DNA of 64,000 bases from JAICWP01 sp035252015 (GCA_035252015.1 DATFDP010000121.1:1-64000); one strand, 5' to 3'. Positions 31,995 through 42,169 are shown, counted from the first letter of the stretch. Numbers and translations are program-made. Notes: generated from the letters alone by a model not told the origin.

Positions 31995-34460
31995 CTATGC
32001 CGCCTGGGGCACGGGTTGCAGCGGAGGAGGGACCGTGTCAGCTGCCGGAGCCGCACACTTCAGATTCAGTTTCTCGGCGATAGCCACCCAACGCTGCAGC
32101 CATTCCTGTTCGGGTGGCTTGCTCGCATCCGGCCCGCAAACCTCCTGCAACACGCGATAGCAGACATTCTGCGCGTGCCACAGGTCAACTTCGAAATGCA
32201 GAGAGCGTGCGAGGCGGACCGCCACTTCGAATTGGGCGAAGACCGCGGGCTCGGCTGGATTGGCAACCAGAATATCGCTTAACGTTGCCAGCCGCCTCTT
32301 GAGCAAGTAACTCAAGCCGGCGGTATCAAGGGTAATTTCGTCGCGCGCCGCAGCATCCATCAGCGCTGCAACAGCGCCCAGATCGAGTTCGTCGGCTTCG
32401 AAACTGTGCCGCAGGCTGCTGTTGAGCACAAACTCAGCCGTGGCGTGCAGGACCTTGGGGCGCGGCATGTGCAATTCGCTCAGAAAACGCAGCAGCGGTG
32501 CATCGCTCTCGTAAACCTGCCGGTAATTGGCTTCCACCTCGGCCAGGGTGGATTCCAGGATATGCCCCACAATGCGCCTTTGCTCGTCCCGGAACAGCGA
32601 CTTCAGGGTGTACTGAGCGCCGTCGAAGTGCTTATCCAGCAGACGCAGCGATTCGGCCACATCGGCACGATTAAATGCCTCAGAAAGCTCCTTGACAGCC
32701 TCCGCGTAAGGTTGTTCGCCCCGGAATGTCCGCACGCCGGCATTGATGTTGTGCCCGCCCAGGTGCAGCACGCCAAAGGTAAAAGAGCCACACTCCTGGG
32801 TAATGCGCGAACAGATACGCGCTTGACCCATATCCATTCGGAAGCGACCGGACTGGAAGCGCTGGGCATCGTTCACGCCGATGTCATAGCAGTAAATCGA
32901 GGGATGTTCTTCGTGGTGGTCGAACAACGAACTGACCGCGAAATGCGCAGCCACTTTGGGCAGGTCGAGAATGGCAGGCTTCACCCAGGTGGTGTAAATG
33001 CGAGCGCCATCTCCGAAGCTGGCGACGTTGCTATGCGCCAGCGCCAGGCGTTCCAGGAAGCCCGCCTCGAAGTTCTGGCCCAGGGCTTCCTGCGCCAGTT
33101 GGACAGCCCTACCGGCGTACATGATGACCTGCACCGTCTCGATGCCGGAAAGCTCGTCGAAGAACCAGCCACAGCTGGTGTACATGAGCATGACATGGCG
33201 CTCGATTTCCAGCAGCTTCCAGGCGGTAATCTTCTCTTCCTCGGTGAGGTCCCGGGTCTGATGTCGTGCCAGGAAGTCCCGCCGCGTGCCCTCGGAGCGA
33301 TCAAGCACAACCCGGATGTACTCGTCCCTAGCTGCCCACGGGTCGTTCAGATATTCACGCGCCCTCTCTTCGTAAGGACCGGCCAATTCGTCTCGCAGCC
33401 AGTCCAGCGCCTGACGCAACGGCGCCCGCCAGTGCTGCCTCCATCCGGGTTTCATGCCTGAATTGCAGCCGCAATCACTGCGCCAGCGCTCCACGCCATG
33501 CATGCAGCTCCACGAAGTGTTGTTGACGATTTCAACTTCGAGTGCAGCAGGATGCTTGGCCAGGTATTCGCCGTAGTTAGTGATGTGCGCGAGTCGCTGC
33601 GATTCGATGTACTCCAGGGCATACGCCAGGGCCATGTCGCCGTGGGGATGATGATGGCCGTAAGTTTCGCCGTCGGTGGCGATGTGCATGAGCTGCGGCC
33701 AGCGGCGAGCGTCAGAGAAGCCGCTCAGCAGCCGCTGGGCGAATTGTTCGCCATTAGAGAGCAAATGCTCAAACGCCACGGCCTGCGAAATCGGGCCATC
33801 GTAAAAGAAAAGGCTGATGCTTCTGCCCGAAGGCAAATTAACCTGGTAAGGGCGGGTGGGATCAATTTTGCCCCCCTCCACATTGCGCCAACGCTGGCTG
33901 TTTAGTTTGCGTACCTGACGAGCCTGGTGGGGCGCGAGGATGGTAAATCGGATGCCAAGCTCTGCCAACACCTCCAGCGTTTCCATGTCTACAGCGGTTT
34001 CCGGCAGCCACATCCCCTCAGGCGAGCGTCCGAAACGGCGCTCGAAATCGCGAATCCCCCACAGCAGCTGCGTGTACTTGTCGCGCCGAGAAGCCAGCGG
34101 CAGGATCATATGATTGTAGGCCTGGGCTATGGCCGAGCCGTGGCCGGAGAAGAGCTGTTGGCTTTCCTTATCCGCCGCCAATATCTTGGCGTAGGTGTGT
34201 GGCGCGTTGTCTTCCGTCCAGGAAAGCAACGTGGGGCCGAAATTGAAGCTGATCCGGGAGTAATTATTAACAATTTTAACGATGTGGCCTTCACCGTCGA
34301 GGATACGGGCGGCTGAGTTGGGCGCATAGCATTCGGCGGTAATGCGCTCGTTCCAGTCGTGGTAAGGATAGGCTGAATCCTGTATTTCCACCGCTTCCAG
34401 CCACGGGTTTTCTCGCGGCGGTTGATAGAAGTGGCAGTGGATGCAGAGATATCGTTCCAT
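31995..34460 (-). CDS. Glycoside hydrolase family 57 protein with DUF3536
   Basis: An 821-residue enzyme. GH57 members cleave or rearrange alpha-glucans (amylase, 4-alpha-glucanotransferase, branching). The N-terminal catalytic part begins RYLCIHCHFYQPPRENPWLE (the HxHxYQPP start) and includes GMWLPETAVDMETL (nucleophile region) and ATDGETYGHHHPHGD (acid/base region). The C-terminal half (about 350-810) matches DUF3536, with MYTSCGWFFDELSGIETVQV. No signal peptide, so it is probably cytoplasmic. It likely takes part in glycogen or storage glucan turnover. Start ATG at 34460. Confidence 0.88.
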   Translation of the reverse strand: MERYLCIHCHFYQPPRENPWLEAVEIQDSAYPYHDWNERITAECYAPNSAARILDGEGHIVKIVNNYSRISFNFGPTLLSWTEDNAPHTYAKILAADKESQQLFSGHGSAIAQAYNHMILPLASRRDKYTQLLWGIRDFERRFGRSPEGMWLPETAVDMETLEVLAELGIRFTILAPHQARQVRKLNSQRWRNVEGGKIDPTRPYQVNLPSGRSISLFFYDGPISQAVAFEHLLSNGEQFAQRLLSGFSDARRWPQLMHIATDGETYGHHHPHGDMALAYALEYIESQRLAHITNYGEYLAKHPAALEVEIVNNTSWSCMHGVERWRSDCGCNSGMKPGWRQHWRAPLRQALDWLRDELAGPYEERAREYLNDPWAARDEYIRVVLDRSEGTRRDFLARHQTRDLTEEEKITAWKLLEIERHVMLMYTSCGWFFDELSGIETVQVIMYAGRAVQLAQEALGQNFEAGFLERLALAHSNVASFGDGARIYTTWVKPAILDLPKVAAHFAVSSLFDHHEEHPSIYCYDIGVNDAQRFQSGRFRMDMGQARICSRITQECGSFTFGVLHLGGHNINAGVRTFRGEQPYAEAVKELSEAFNRADVAESLRLLDKHFDGAQYTLKSLFRDEQRRIVGHILESTLAEVEANYRQVYESDAPLLRFLSELHMPRPKVLHATAEFVLNSSLRHSFEADELDLGAVAALMDAAARDEITLDTAGLSYLLKRRLATLSDILVANPAEPAVFAQFEVAVRLARSLHFEVDLWHAQNVCYRVLQEVCGPDASKPPEQEWLQRWVAIAEKLNLKCAAPAADTVPPPLQPVPQAA

Positions 34461-34529
34461 GGGACCGATTGCTTAGATGCCGAATCAGACACTCACGAAC
34501 GGGAGCCGCGCAATTATAAGCGCGTTGGG

Positions 34530-34564
34530 AAAAAAAAGTCCTGAGGCGGTACCGGCCTCAGGAC
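34530..34564 (-). terminator. Rho-independent terminator of aceA
   Basis: A perfect 10-bp stem (GTCCTGAGGC, 34538-34547, with GCCTCAGGAC, 34555-34564), 7-nt loop, and on the reverse strand a run of eight T (34537-34530). It begins 43 nt after the aceA stop. Confidence 0.92.
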
Positions 34565-34606
34565 AGCCCGGCAATCTACCGGACAATGTGAGAGAGAAGG
34601 GTGAGC

Positions 34607-36013
34607 TTAGGCGAGGCGCTTGCCGCGTGGCGAAACCTGCTTTGGTAGGACCAATTCTTCCGCCGCACACTCGCCCAGGATAGGCTGGCAGGCCGCATCG
34701 GGTCCCTCCGGACGGCTCTTCGCCTCATGCCATTCAGCAGTGAACTGGGCCAGTTCGGTAGAGCCCTCCAGTGCTAGCGTGGAAGAGTTTCCGCCTGCGA
34801 TTACCTGGGCGACGGCGTCGAAATATCCGGTGCCCACGAAGCGCTGGTGCTTAACCGCCTCGTAGCCATAGTGCTGTTCCCGGCTGAACTCTTTTTCCTG
34901 CAGCCTGGCATAGGCGGTCATGCCAGTTTCGCGGTAGCCGCGCGCCAATTCAAACATGCTGAGGTTCAGGGCATGGAAGCCGGCCAGGGTCACAAATTGG
35001 AACTTGTAGCCCATTGCAGCGAGCTCGCGCTGGAAGCGCGCGATGGTGACATCGTCCAGCTTCTTCTTCCAGTTGAACGAGGGCGAGCAGTTGTAGGCCA
35101 GCAGTTTGCTGGGGAATTCGCCCAGGACCGCTTCGGCGAAGATGCGGGCTTCCTGCAGGTTCGGCTCCGAGGTCTCGCACCACACTAAGTCGGAATAAGG
35201 AGCGTAAGCGCGGGCGCGGGCGATGGCGGAATGCAGGCCGCCGCGGATGCGGAAGAAGCCTTCGGAGGTGCGCTCGCCGGTGCAGAACTCGCGGTCACGC
35301 GCGTCTATGTCACTGGTCAGCAGGTTGGCCGCATTGGCGTCCGTGCGTGCCATGATTAGCGTAGGCACCTCCATAGCGTCCGCCGCCAGCCGCGCCGCCA
35401 CCAGCTTCTGGACAGCTTCCGGGGTGGACACCAGCACCTTGCCCCCCAGGTGGCCGCACTTTTTGGCGGATGAAAGCTGGTCTTCAAAGTGGACGCAAGC
35501 CGCTCCCGCTTCGATCATCGCCTTCATCAGTTCAAAGGCGTTCAGGGTGCCTCCGAAACCGGCTTCAGCGTCGGCAATTAACGGAGCGAACCAGTACACG
35601 TCGCTCTTGCCCTCGGAATGATGCACCTGGTCGGCGCGCAGCAGGGCCTTGTTGATACGCCCCACCAGGGTGGGCACGCTGTTCACCGGATACAGGCTCT
35701 GGTCGGGATACATCTGCCCGGCATCGTTGGCGTCGGCCGCCACCTGCCAGCCGCTCACATAGATGGCCTTCAGCCCGGCGCGCACCTGCTGGATGGCCTG
35801 GTTGCCGGTCATGGCGCCCAGAGCAGGCACGTAGGATTCCGACTGCAGCAGGTCCCACAGCCGCTCCGCGCCCATGCGTGCCAGCGTGTGATCAATTTTG
35901 ATGGAGCCACGGATGCGTTCCACGTCCGCGGAAGTGTAGGGGCGAGTGACTCCCTGCCAGCGTTTGCCGGCCCATAGGGCGTTGTTCTGTTCGGTCTTGC
36001 CGTTCTTGGTCAC
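34607..36013 (-). CDS. aceA: Isocitrate lyase
   Basis: Splits isocitrate to succinate and glyoxylate, the first step of the glyoxylate bypass used for growth on acetate or fatty acids. The 468-residue protein has the catalytic Cys motif KKCGHLGGKVLV (about residue 185), the metal/substrate segments WFAPLIADAEAGFGG and VHFEDQLSS, and NCSPSFNWKKKLDD. It lies 50 nt downstream of aceB on the same strand and ends at a strong terminator, so the two form an operon. Confidence 0.97.
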   Translation of the reverse strand: MTKNGKTEQNNALWAGKRWQGVTRPYTSADVERIRGSIKIDHTLARMGAERLWDLLQSESYVPALGAMTGNQAIQQVRAGLKAIYVSGWQVAADANDAGQMYPDQSLYPVNSVPTLVGRINKALLRADQVHHSEGKSDVYWFAPLIADAEAGFGGTLNAFELMKAMIEAGAACVHFEDQLSSAKKCGHLGGKVLVSTPEAVQKLVAARLAADAMEVPTLIMARTDANAANLLTSDIDARDREFCTGERTSEGFFRIRGGLHSAIARARAYAPYSDLVWCETSEPNLQEARIFAEAVLGEFPSKLLAYNCSPSFNWKKKLDDVTIARFQRELAAMGYKFQFVTLAGFHALNLSMFELARGYRETGMTAYARLQEKEFSREQHYGYEAVKHQRFVGTGYFDAVAQVIAGGNSSTLALEGSTELAQFTAEWHEAKSRPEGPDAACQPILGECAAEELVLPKQVSPRGKRLA

Positions 36014-36063
36014 GTCTTTCTTCCTTTCCTCGCAGCACTGCGGGGAACTGCAGGGTTAATGGT

Positions 36064-37695
36064 TCAAATCGGATTAAATTCACCGTTCAGGATCATGGCT
36101 TCCGCGATGCGGCACGCTTCGCGGAATGTTTCCGGCGTGCCGATATCCGCGCGCGCCGGGTTGGCAATAATTTTTTCCACTTCTTCGTGGAACAACTTGC
36201 TGATGAGCTCGGGTGTGTGCGCCACCGGATTGCCCGATTCATCGAGAACGTCCATCGCTTCGCTGTGGCGCATGCGTTGTACGATCATCAGCCGGTAAAT
36301 GCGGTCAGTCGCAAGATCCTCCATGTAGCCATCCAGGAGGCTGGCGCCTTTGCCGTTGAGAACGCCATTACGGTAGCGAATGACGGTGCGCACCGCTGCC
36401 CGCGTTCCTGCCAAAGTCCGTGCGCCTACGCCTCTGGGGACGGCGCGCAGGTCGGCATAGCGGTTGAACTGGCCACAACGCAACATGCCGGCCCGCTCCA
36501 GTTCGTCGCGGTTCAGGTCGCGCGAGGGCAGCTTGTCAAGCTGATTGGGATAAGGGAACTGATCCACTGCGATCTGGTTCTGATCGGGATGGCCGGTCCA
36601 GGCGCCATCCATGAGGCAACTGGCTTCGTTTTTTTTGTCCTTTTCCAGCACCGCCAGCGCGCGGGTATTCAGTTCGGTGTCCTCGCGGCTGGGATAAAGC
36701 GCAGTCATTCCGCCGATGGCCAGCACGCCACGGCGATGGCAGATTTCCGGCATCAGTTCGCGCACTCGCTGGAAAAACGGCACGTCGTGCGGGATGGTGT
36801 TGCGGTCGGGAAGCATCCACTCCGGGTCGCAGAGGTTGAAATGAATGAGGCTGGCCATGTAGTCCCAGCGCCCCAGGTTGAGGCCGACAATGTGCTCGCG
36901 GAGGTTGGATAAAAACTCCTCCATCTGGTACGCCAGGGGATGCGACTCGACCAGAGCCATGCACTTAATGTAGTCGCGCGGCAAACCACGCGCCTTCGCC
37001 AGCGCCTGGAACATGTCGCGCCACCACAGCGCTTCCTCGGCGGATTCCGATTTCGGGATGTAGATGGCCAGCGGGTGCCGCAACTGGACCGGATCCATTC
37101 CATAGAAAACGCGCGCCACATCGAACAGCGAGGCTGAGATCAATTGGTCGCCAAACAGCCCGCCCTGGCTGATGTGCAAACCACGAGGCCGCACCCAGAT
37201 CACGGTCTTGCTTTGCTTGATGCCAACCACCTGATTGCGTTTCTTGTCGAAGTAGGTCAGGGTGCCATGCAGCGCCTGCAGGATGTTCTCAACACCCAGT
37301 CGTTGGTGCTCCCAGTCGTTGACGGTCGAGTCTTCTAGATCGAGCATGACTCCGGGTGCGCCGGAATTGAGCATCTTGACCACGAGTTCGGCGTCATCCG
37401 CAGGACCTGTCATCTGGTTGCGCTGGTCGGCGCACCACTCCGGAAGCTCAACCTTCCAGTCTCCTTGCGTAGCCGGGGAAGGGGGCAGGTGCCGCGGGCG
37501 GCGTCCGCCGTGCGCTTCCGCCAGAACCTGATAACGTTTTTCAATCAGCTCCTGCTGGCGAGGCGTAAACCAGCGGTGTAAGGGCAAAAGGAACTCGCTG
37601 AACCCTGGCGGGAGGTCGCGCCGCGCGGCGTCTGCGCTCGCGTAGTTCAGGTGAAAACCGGCTGCTTGCGGGATATTTAGTGACGGGAGTGCCAT
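36064..37695 (-). CDS. aceB: Malate synthase A
   Basis: Condenses glyoxylate with acetyl-CoA to malate, the second bypass step. The 543-residue length and motifs are those of isoform A: LDLEDSTVNDWEHQRLGVEN, WVRPRGLH, catalytic-region YIPKSESAEEALWWRDMF, GRWDYMASLIHFN and GAWTGHPD. It leads the aceB-aceA operon. The 860-bp gap upstream must hold its promoter. Confidence 0.97.
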   Translation of the reverse strand: MALPSLNIPQAAGFHLNYASADAARRDLPPGFSEFLLPLHRWFTPRQQELIEKRYQVLAEAHGGRRPRHLPPSPATQGDWKVELPEWCADQRNQMTGPADDAELVVKMLNSGAPGVMLDLEDSTVNDWEHQRLGVENILQALHGTLTYFDKKRNQVVGIKQSKTVIWVRPRGLHISQGGLFGDQLISASLFDVARVFYGMDPVQLRHPLAIYIPKSESAEEALWWRDMFQALAKARGLPRDYIKCMALVESHPLAYQMEEFLSNLREHIVGLNLGRWDYMASLIHFNLCDPEWMLPDRNTIPHDVPFFQRVRELMPEICHRRGVLAIGGMTALYPSREDTELNTRALAVLEKDKKNEASCLMDGAWTGHPDQNQIAVDQFPYPNQLDKLPSRDLNRDELERAGMLRCGQFNRYADLRAVPRGVGARTLAGTRAAVRTVIRYRNGVLNGKGASLLDGYMEDLATDRIYRLMIVQRMRHSEAMDVLDESGNPVAHTPELISKLFHEEVEKIIANPARADIGTPETFREACRIAEAMILNGEFNPI

Positions 37696-38558
37696 CCATC
37701 CTCCTGCGATTCGGGCGGTTCTGCGGTCTGCTTTCTGCAGCCAATCCGCGCCCCACTGGTTTGCGGATTCTGCGGTATGCCGATAGCGCCGTCAAACTGA
37801 ATGTTTTTATCGCGGTGATAAAGAACTTTAATCAGCCATCAGGCCGACAGCATTCCGGCAGAACGGCGTACTTAGAAGCAGGTCACAAGAGCTTGGTTGT
37901 GTCTTGCCGGCGTTGGTACCCCTCGACAACGTCTAAGTCATTGTTACAAAATGTTTTGACCCACGGTCGGTGTTGGGTGTTTCACCCGTGGATGGACCCG
38001 TTTGGGTGTTCTATTCCGCGATAGATGAACTGCCGTGCACGCCATGCTGTCGAGTTTAGACGGGCTAACCGATTCGCCCGTCCCCTTTCAGCAGTTAATC
38101 ACCCTTCGACTGCGGCGCCCTGCGAGGCGATTTTTTTGGGGAATGCGAACACCAGAACGGACCCCGCCATGCCCATCGTGCGCTCCATCCGGCCGGCAAT
38201 CAGCGCTAAAACTTAGCTCTCTCAGGGGACGAAGACGGTGAGTCCGGCCTCCGCGATATGCATGCCCGTGCGTTCGACCTGCAGTTGCCAGAAGATTGCT
38301 ACTTAAGTCTATTGATTCCGTTCACCTCCGTTATGATAGCCATCTTCCCCGAGACCAAGGTGAACGGAACCAGCGCCATCTCCGATCTCAGGACAGTGCG
38401 CGTACGCGGCTGGCTGTTCTATTTCAACGACGAATTCGCTATGGTGCGGACGCGTTCATTTCATCAGCGCTCCCGTACTCACGAGTGCTCGAACGAGCAC
38501 ACCTCGTCGCTGAATGACCACTTCGCCTGCCGAGCTTTTTGCGGCCCTGCAGGCGTTT
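37696..38558. other. Long intergenic region upstream of aceB
   Basis: 863 bp with no supportable gene; open frames here have no family signal, weak starts or overlap the ligase end. Near aceB are two operator-like inverted repeats: TTTATC-gcggt-GATAAA (37806-37822) and CAAAA-TG-TTTTG (37947-37958). Near the ligase end is GTGCTCG-aa-CGAGCAC (38485-38500). The sequence between 37960 and 38440 looks like decayed coding or plain spacer; I see nothing more in it. Confidence 0.4.
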
Positions 38559-40328
38559 TTACTTTTTTGCTGACTCGTGATTACTGAGACCTGACTCCTT
38601 TTGTTTTCCATGCTGGCGGGCATAGATTTCCTGCACCCGCTCGATGGTATCGGCCTCCTCGGGCGGCTTGTCGTCGCGGATGCGCAGAATGCGGGGAAAA
38701 CGCAAGGCATAGCCGCTGGCATGGCGGTCGGAGCGCATGATGGCGTTGAATGCGACCTCCAGCACGATTCTGGGCTCCACGTCGCGCCAGAAGCCGTGAT
38801 CGGCGAGCGTGTGCGCCAGGAACCATTCGGTCATGCCAGCGATCTCTTTATCGGTGAGCCCGGAGTAGGCTTTGCCAATATTCACCAGCCGGCCGCCATC
38901 GCGGACCGCAAACGTGTAGTCGCTAAGCACGCCCACACGCTTGCCGTGCCCGTATTCCACTGACGTGACCACAACATCCAGTGTGGCCAGTTCGCGCTTC
39001 AGCTTTACCCAGGATTGACCGCGCCGTCCGGGAGTGTAGGGCGACTCGAGGCCCTTGATCATCAGGCCTTCGTTCCCGCGCGCCTGGGCGGCGGCAAATA
39101 GCTCTTCCAGGTGCTCCGCAGAGTCGGCGCGCAGCACGGGGGCGCGGATGGCCTCGGCTTGCGTCCGCGATCCCGTCCTCACCGCCGGCTCGAAAGTGAG
39201 CTGCCCCTGCGGGTCGGGGGTGCGTGCCACGGCGGAGCGGCGGGTACGCGAAAATGCGAAGTCGAGCAGGGAGGCGCGTTGGCGTAGCGGCTGATCTATT
39301 ACTAAGTCTCCGTCAACATAGAGCACATCGAACGCGACGTAGGCCACAGGCACCTGACGCATCATTGTCTCTGTCACTGTTTTTCGGCCCAGGCGCTTCT
39401 GCAGTTCGGAGAAGGGAAGGGCGTGAGATTCCATACTTTCATCTGCCGCGCGATTCCAGGCCACGATTTCACCGTCGAGGATGAGTTCGCCGGAAAATCC
39501 CGCCAGTGCCTCCGCCAGCTCGGGAAAAGATTCGGTCACATCATCCAGCGTACGGGAGAACAGCCGCGCCTCGCCACCGCGGCAATGCGCCTGTGCGCGA
39601 ATGCCATCGTACTTATCTTCTACCTGCGCATGCTGGAAGAAGGTGAATGCCTCCTCCGCCGATTGCACCGGGCTGGCCAGCATGAAGCCGATGGGATGAA
39701 ACAGGCGCATGTGCGCCTCGCCCAGACGGTTGTCGATTGCCAGGCGGCAGGTCTCGCCGATATCCCCCAGCATCATGTTGGCCCGCTGCACCGTCCTCGC
39801 CTCCAGGCCGTAAGCTTTGGCGATGCCCTCTTCGACCAGGCTTTCCTTCATCCCAATGCGCAGGTCCCCAGTCATGATTTTGACCAGATATTTCGCTTCC
39901 AGGGGTGTGGCCTCTTCCAGAAGAAGGCAGAGCAGCTTGAATTTGGCGGCGGCGCCTCGGGTGGCCGAGATCTGGCGAAACACTTGTTCCACCTGCTTGA
40001 CGTTAAGCGACCGGACAGGCGGCTGGTTATGTCTGCCGGACAAAATGTCGTAAGCGGCCGCACCCAGGTCACCGCGTCGGCGATAAGCAGCGGTCATGGC
40101 GGCCTCGCTCTCGCCGCATAACTCCTGCACCGCTTTCCACAACTGGGTGCCGCCGATCCCCAGCGTAGTCTCGTCGTATGCCGGAAAGGGGCGGCCGGAA
40201 AGAAATACCGCCGAAACCCCTGCCTCATCCGCGCAGCGCGAGCGCAGGTAGTCGGACACGATCTGTGTCTTTTCCAGCTTTTTCGTGGTGCGAGCGATGG
40301 CTTCGCAGGCCGGCGCCAGAAGATACAT
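38559..40328 (-). CDS. lig: ATP-dependent DNA ligase
   Basis: Seals nicks with ATP as cofactor. 589 residues: an N-terminal DNA-binding domain (about 1-210, with LEAKYLVKIMTGDLRIGMKE), the adenylation domain with motif I VEDKYDGIRAQAH (Lys about 239), ELILDGEIVAW (motif III), NEGLMIKGLESPYTPGRRGQ (motif IV), SWVKLKRE (motif V) and an OB-fold. This is the archaeal/eukaryal type-I-like form found in addition to NAD-dependent LigA in some bacteria. The C-terminal ~15 residues (KQKESGLSNHESAKK) look like low-quality tail, next to a non-coding repeat-like region. Confidence 0.94.
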   Translation of the reverse strand: MYLLAPACEAIARTTKKLEKTQIVSDYLRSRCADEAGVSAVFLSGRPFPAYDETTLGIGGTQLWKAVQELCGESEAAMTAAYRRRGDLGAAAYDILSGRHNQPPVRSLNVKQVEQVFRQISATRGAAAKFKLLCLLLEEATPLEAKYLVKIMTGDLRIGMKESLVEEGIAKAYGLEARTVQRANMMLGDIGETCRLAIDNRLGEAHMRLFHPIGFMLASPVQSAEEAFTFFQHAQVEDKYDGIRAQAHCRGGEARLFSRTLDDVTESFPELAEALAGFSGELILDGEIVAWNRAADESMESHALPFSELQKRLGRKTVTETMMRQVPVAYVAFDVLYVDGDLVIDQPLRQRASLLDFAFSRTRRSAVARTPDPQGQLTFEPAVRTGSRTQAEAIRAPVLRADSAEHLEELFAAAQARGNEGLMIKGLESPYTPGRRGQSWVKLKRELATLDVVVTSVEYGHGKRVGVLSDYTFAVRDGGRLVNIGKAYSGLTDKEIAGMTEWFLAHTLADHGFWRDVEPRIVLEVAFNAIMRSDRHASGYALRFPRILRIRDDKPPEEADTIERVQEIYARQHGKQKESGLSNHESAKK

Positions 40329-40354
40329 TGCGTTCAGTTCGATGCGGCAATGCA

Positions 40355-40403
40355 GGGGCTGGGCTCAGCTTCTCCCCCACAGGGCGGAGCCCCACGCCCA
40401 CAC
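40355..40403. repeat. Degenerate GGGGCT...CCACAC palindrome, copy 4
   Basis: GGGGCT (40355-40360) and AGCCCC (40388-40393) flank a GC-rich centre with CCACAC at 40398-40403; the left GTGTGG is missing. It fills the gap between the methyltransferase and ligase genes and ends 4 nt before the methyltransferase stop. Confidence 0.45.
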
Positions 40404-40406
40404 GGT

Positions 40407-40964
40407 TCATCTCTTTTGCAGCAATGCCGCCTGGCTGCTGCGTATCTGGGGCCGCTCCAGCACTAAGAAGCCGGCTTGGGCCGCATCGCGCAGTTCAGCT
40501 TCGAACTCCTCGTCCTTGACGTGGCCTGCCGGCTCAACCAACAGCAGGCGCGCGCTCGGCTTCGAGACGGCCGCAGCTTCTGCAAAGAAAGGTCCGGGAG
40601 AAGGCATCTCATGCAGCACAGCGAAGGCGAGGATAAAATCCACTGTGCCCCTGAGATCAGAAATGCCCATGGAATCGGCTGCGACCAAGCGGGCATCTAC
40701 CCTCGATTCCACCCCCGCCTTGGCTACTCGGTGCTTCAGTTTGCTCAGCATCTTCGGCTGAACATCTACAGCCACTACCCGTCCCTCGGAGCCCACCAGG
40801 CGGGCGAGGGGAATTGTGAAGAATCCCATGCCGGGTCCCGGCTCCAACACGGTCATGCCCTCCCGGACGAAGGGGCTCAGGAGTTTAGCCGGATTTACCT
40901 GCAGCCGCCGCAGCGGCGAAATAAGAAAGTATCCTAGCCACCAGGGGCAGACGCGATGACCCAT
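40407..40964 (-). CDS. SAM-dependent class I methyltransferase
   Basis: 185 residues from the ATG at 40964, which follows GAGGAAC at good spacing (another ATG at 40976 adds four). A Rossmann-fold methyltransferase with motif I VLEPGPGMGFFTIPLARLVG, acidic loop VVAVDVQPKML and VDFILAFAVLHEMP (motif IV). Short Methyltransf_11/25-type enzyme; the substrate cannot be told. Same strand as the ligase and possibly co-transcribed. Confidence 0.82.
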   Translation of the reverse strand: MGHRVCPWWLGYFLISPLRRLQVNPAKLLSPFVREGMTVLEPGPGMGFFTIPLARLVGSEGRVVAVDVQPKMLSKLKHRVAKAGVESRVDARLVAADSMGISDLRGTVDFILAFAVLHEMPSPGPFFAEAAAVSKPSARLLLVEPAGHVKDEEFEAELRDAAQAGFLVLERPQIRSSQAALLQKR

Positions 40965-41039
40965 GCTGTTCCTCACAACAGCTTTCCTAGGTAGGATAAA
41001 CGCTGGCGCCTGAAGTTGGTTTACGATGGCCGGGTAATT

Positions 41040-41098
41040 GGTAGCTGGCAGTTAGTAGTCGGTGCTCAGGGAAGAAGTATTGCCAACCACCAGCTACC
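41040..41098. repeat. GGTAGCTGG stutter hairpin
   Basis: GGTAGCTGG (41040-41048) pairs with CCAGCTACC (41090-41098). Between them is GCAGTTAGTAGTCGGTGCTC, similar to the 28674-28698 word. It lies in the divergent gap before the DUF1385 gene. Confidence 0.5.
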
Positions 41099-41182
41099 GT
41101 ATCGTGACATTTCAAGGCTTCTGCGCTAGGCTAAAGCTTCCTGAGGCTGTTTCCCGAGGCCATCCGGAGTCATCTAATTACC

Positions 41183-42169
41183 ATGCGATTTTTGTGTCAG
41201 ATGTTGCGGTTCCTGGTGGCGTTACAGCTTCTGCCCGCTCTGGAGAGCGGCGAGGAGACGCTGGTCGGTGGCCAGGCCGTCCTGGAGGGCGTAATGATGC
41301 GGTCGCCCCATGCCTGGGGCATCGCGGTTCGCAAGCCTTCCGGCGAGATCACTACGCACACCGAGCCGCTGGAACGCCTTTCAGAAAAGCACAAATGGAT
41401 GGGCTGGCCGGTAGTGCGTGGAGTCATCACGCTGGGACATGCCATGACCCTTGGTTTCCGGGCCCTCAAGTTTTCTGCAAACGCCGCGCTGACGGAGGCG
41501 CCCCAACCGGAGAGCGGTAAGAAGATTGAGTTCAGCGGTTGGCTGGCAGCAGTAAACGTCGCCATCTCGGTCGGCTTTTTCATCTTTATGTATAAGTTCC
41601 TGCCCCTGGTGGCAGCCACGGAACTAAGAAAGGTATCGCCGGTGTTCGGCGAGCAGGTGGTCTTTAACGTGGTGGACGGCGTCATCCGCATCGCCCTGTT
41701 TCTGCTTTTTATCTGGGGCACTTCGCTGTGGAAGGACATTCGCCGAGTTTACGAATACCACGGAGCCGAGCACAAAACCGTCTTTGCCTTCGAGTCGGGT
41801 GACCCACTCAGCATCCCCGAAGCGCAAAAATATTCCACGTTTCACCCTCGTTGCGGCACGAGTTTCCTGATGACGGTTATGCTGATCTCCATCGCCTTTT
41901 ACACCGCCGTGCCGGTTTACACTTTTTGGGCTCGGTTCGCAATTCGCATCGCTCTACTACCACTGATCGCCGGGGTGTCCTACGAGATCATCCGCTTTGC
42001 CGCCAAGCACCGCGGCTCACTATTCGCAATGATGACCGCTCCCGGGCTCTGGCTGCAGCGTATCACCACCCAGTCTCCAGCTGACGACCAGGTTGAGTGC
42101 GCCATACTGGCCTTGAATGAAGCCATGGCGCTGGAAGCGCAAAGGGGCGGGGAGTTGGTCATCGCCTAG
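41183..42169 (+). CDS. DUF1385 membrane protein (YqhQ-like)
   Basis: A 328-residue multi-pass membrane protein with the DUF1385 signature: VGGQAVLEGVMMRSPHAWGI, then WPVVRGVITLGHAMTLGFRA, EYHGAEHKTVFAFESG and FHPRCGTSFLMTVMLISI. Several transmembrane helices lie after residue 120. The family is often encoded next to prfA and prmC, as here; its role is not established (YqhQ in Bacillus). Not a known enzyme. Confidence 0.88.
   Translation: MRFLCQMLRFLVALQLLPALESGEETLVGGQAVLEGVMMRSPHAWGIAVRKPSGEITTHTEPLERLSEKHKWMGWPVVRGVITLGHAMTLGFRALKFSANAALTEAPQPESGKKIEFSGWLAAVNVAISVGFFIFMYKFLPLVAATELRKVSPVFGEQVVFNVVDGVIRIALFLLFIWGTSLWKDIRRVYEYHGAEHKTVFAFESGDPLSIPEAQKYSTFHPRCGTSFLMTVMLISIAFYTAVPVYTFWARFAIRIALLPLIAGVSYEIIRFAAKHRGSLFAMMTAPGLWLQRITTQSPADDQVECAILALNEAMALEAQRGGELVIA

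Noticed and set aside
38258..38587. 109-codon open frame upstream of the ligase end
   Set aside because: Overlaps the ligase 3' end, has no family signal, hydropathy pattern or good ribosome binding site.
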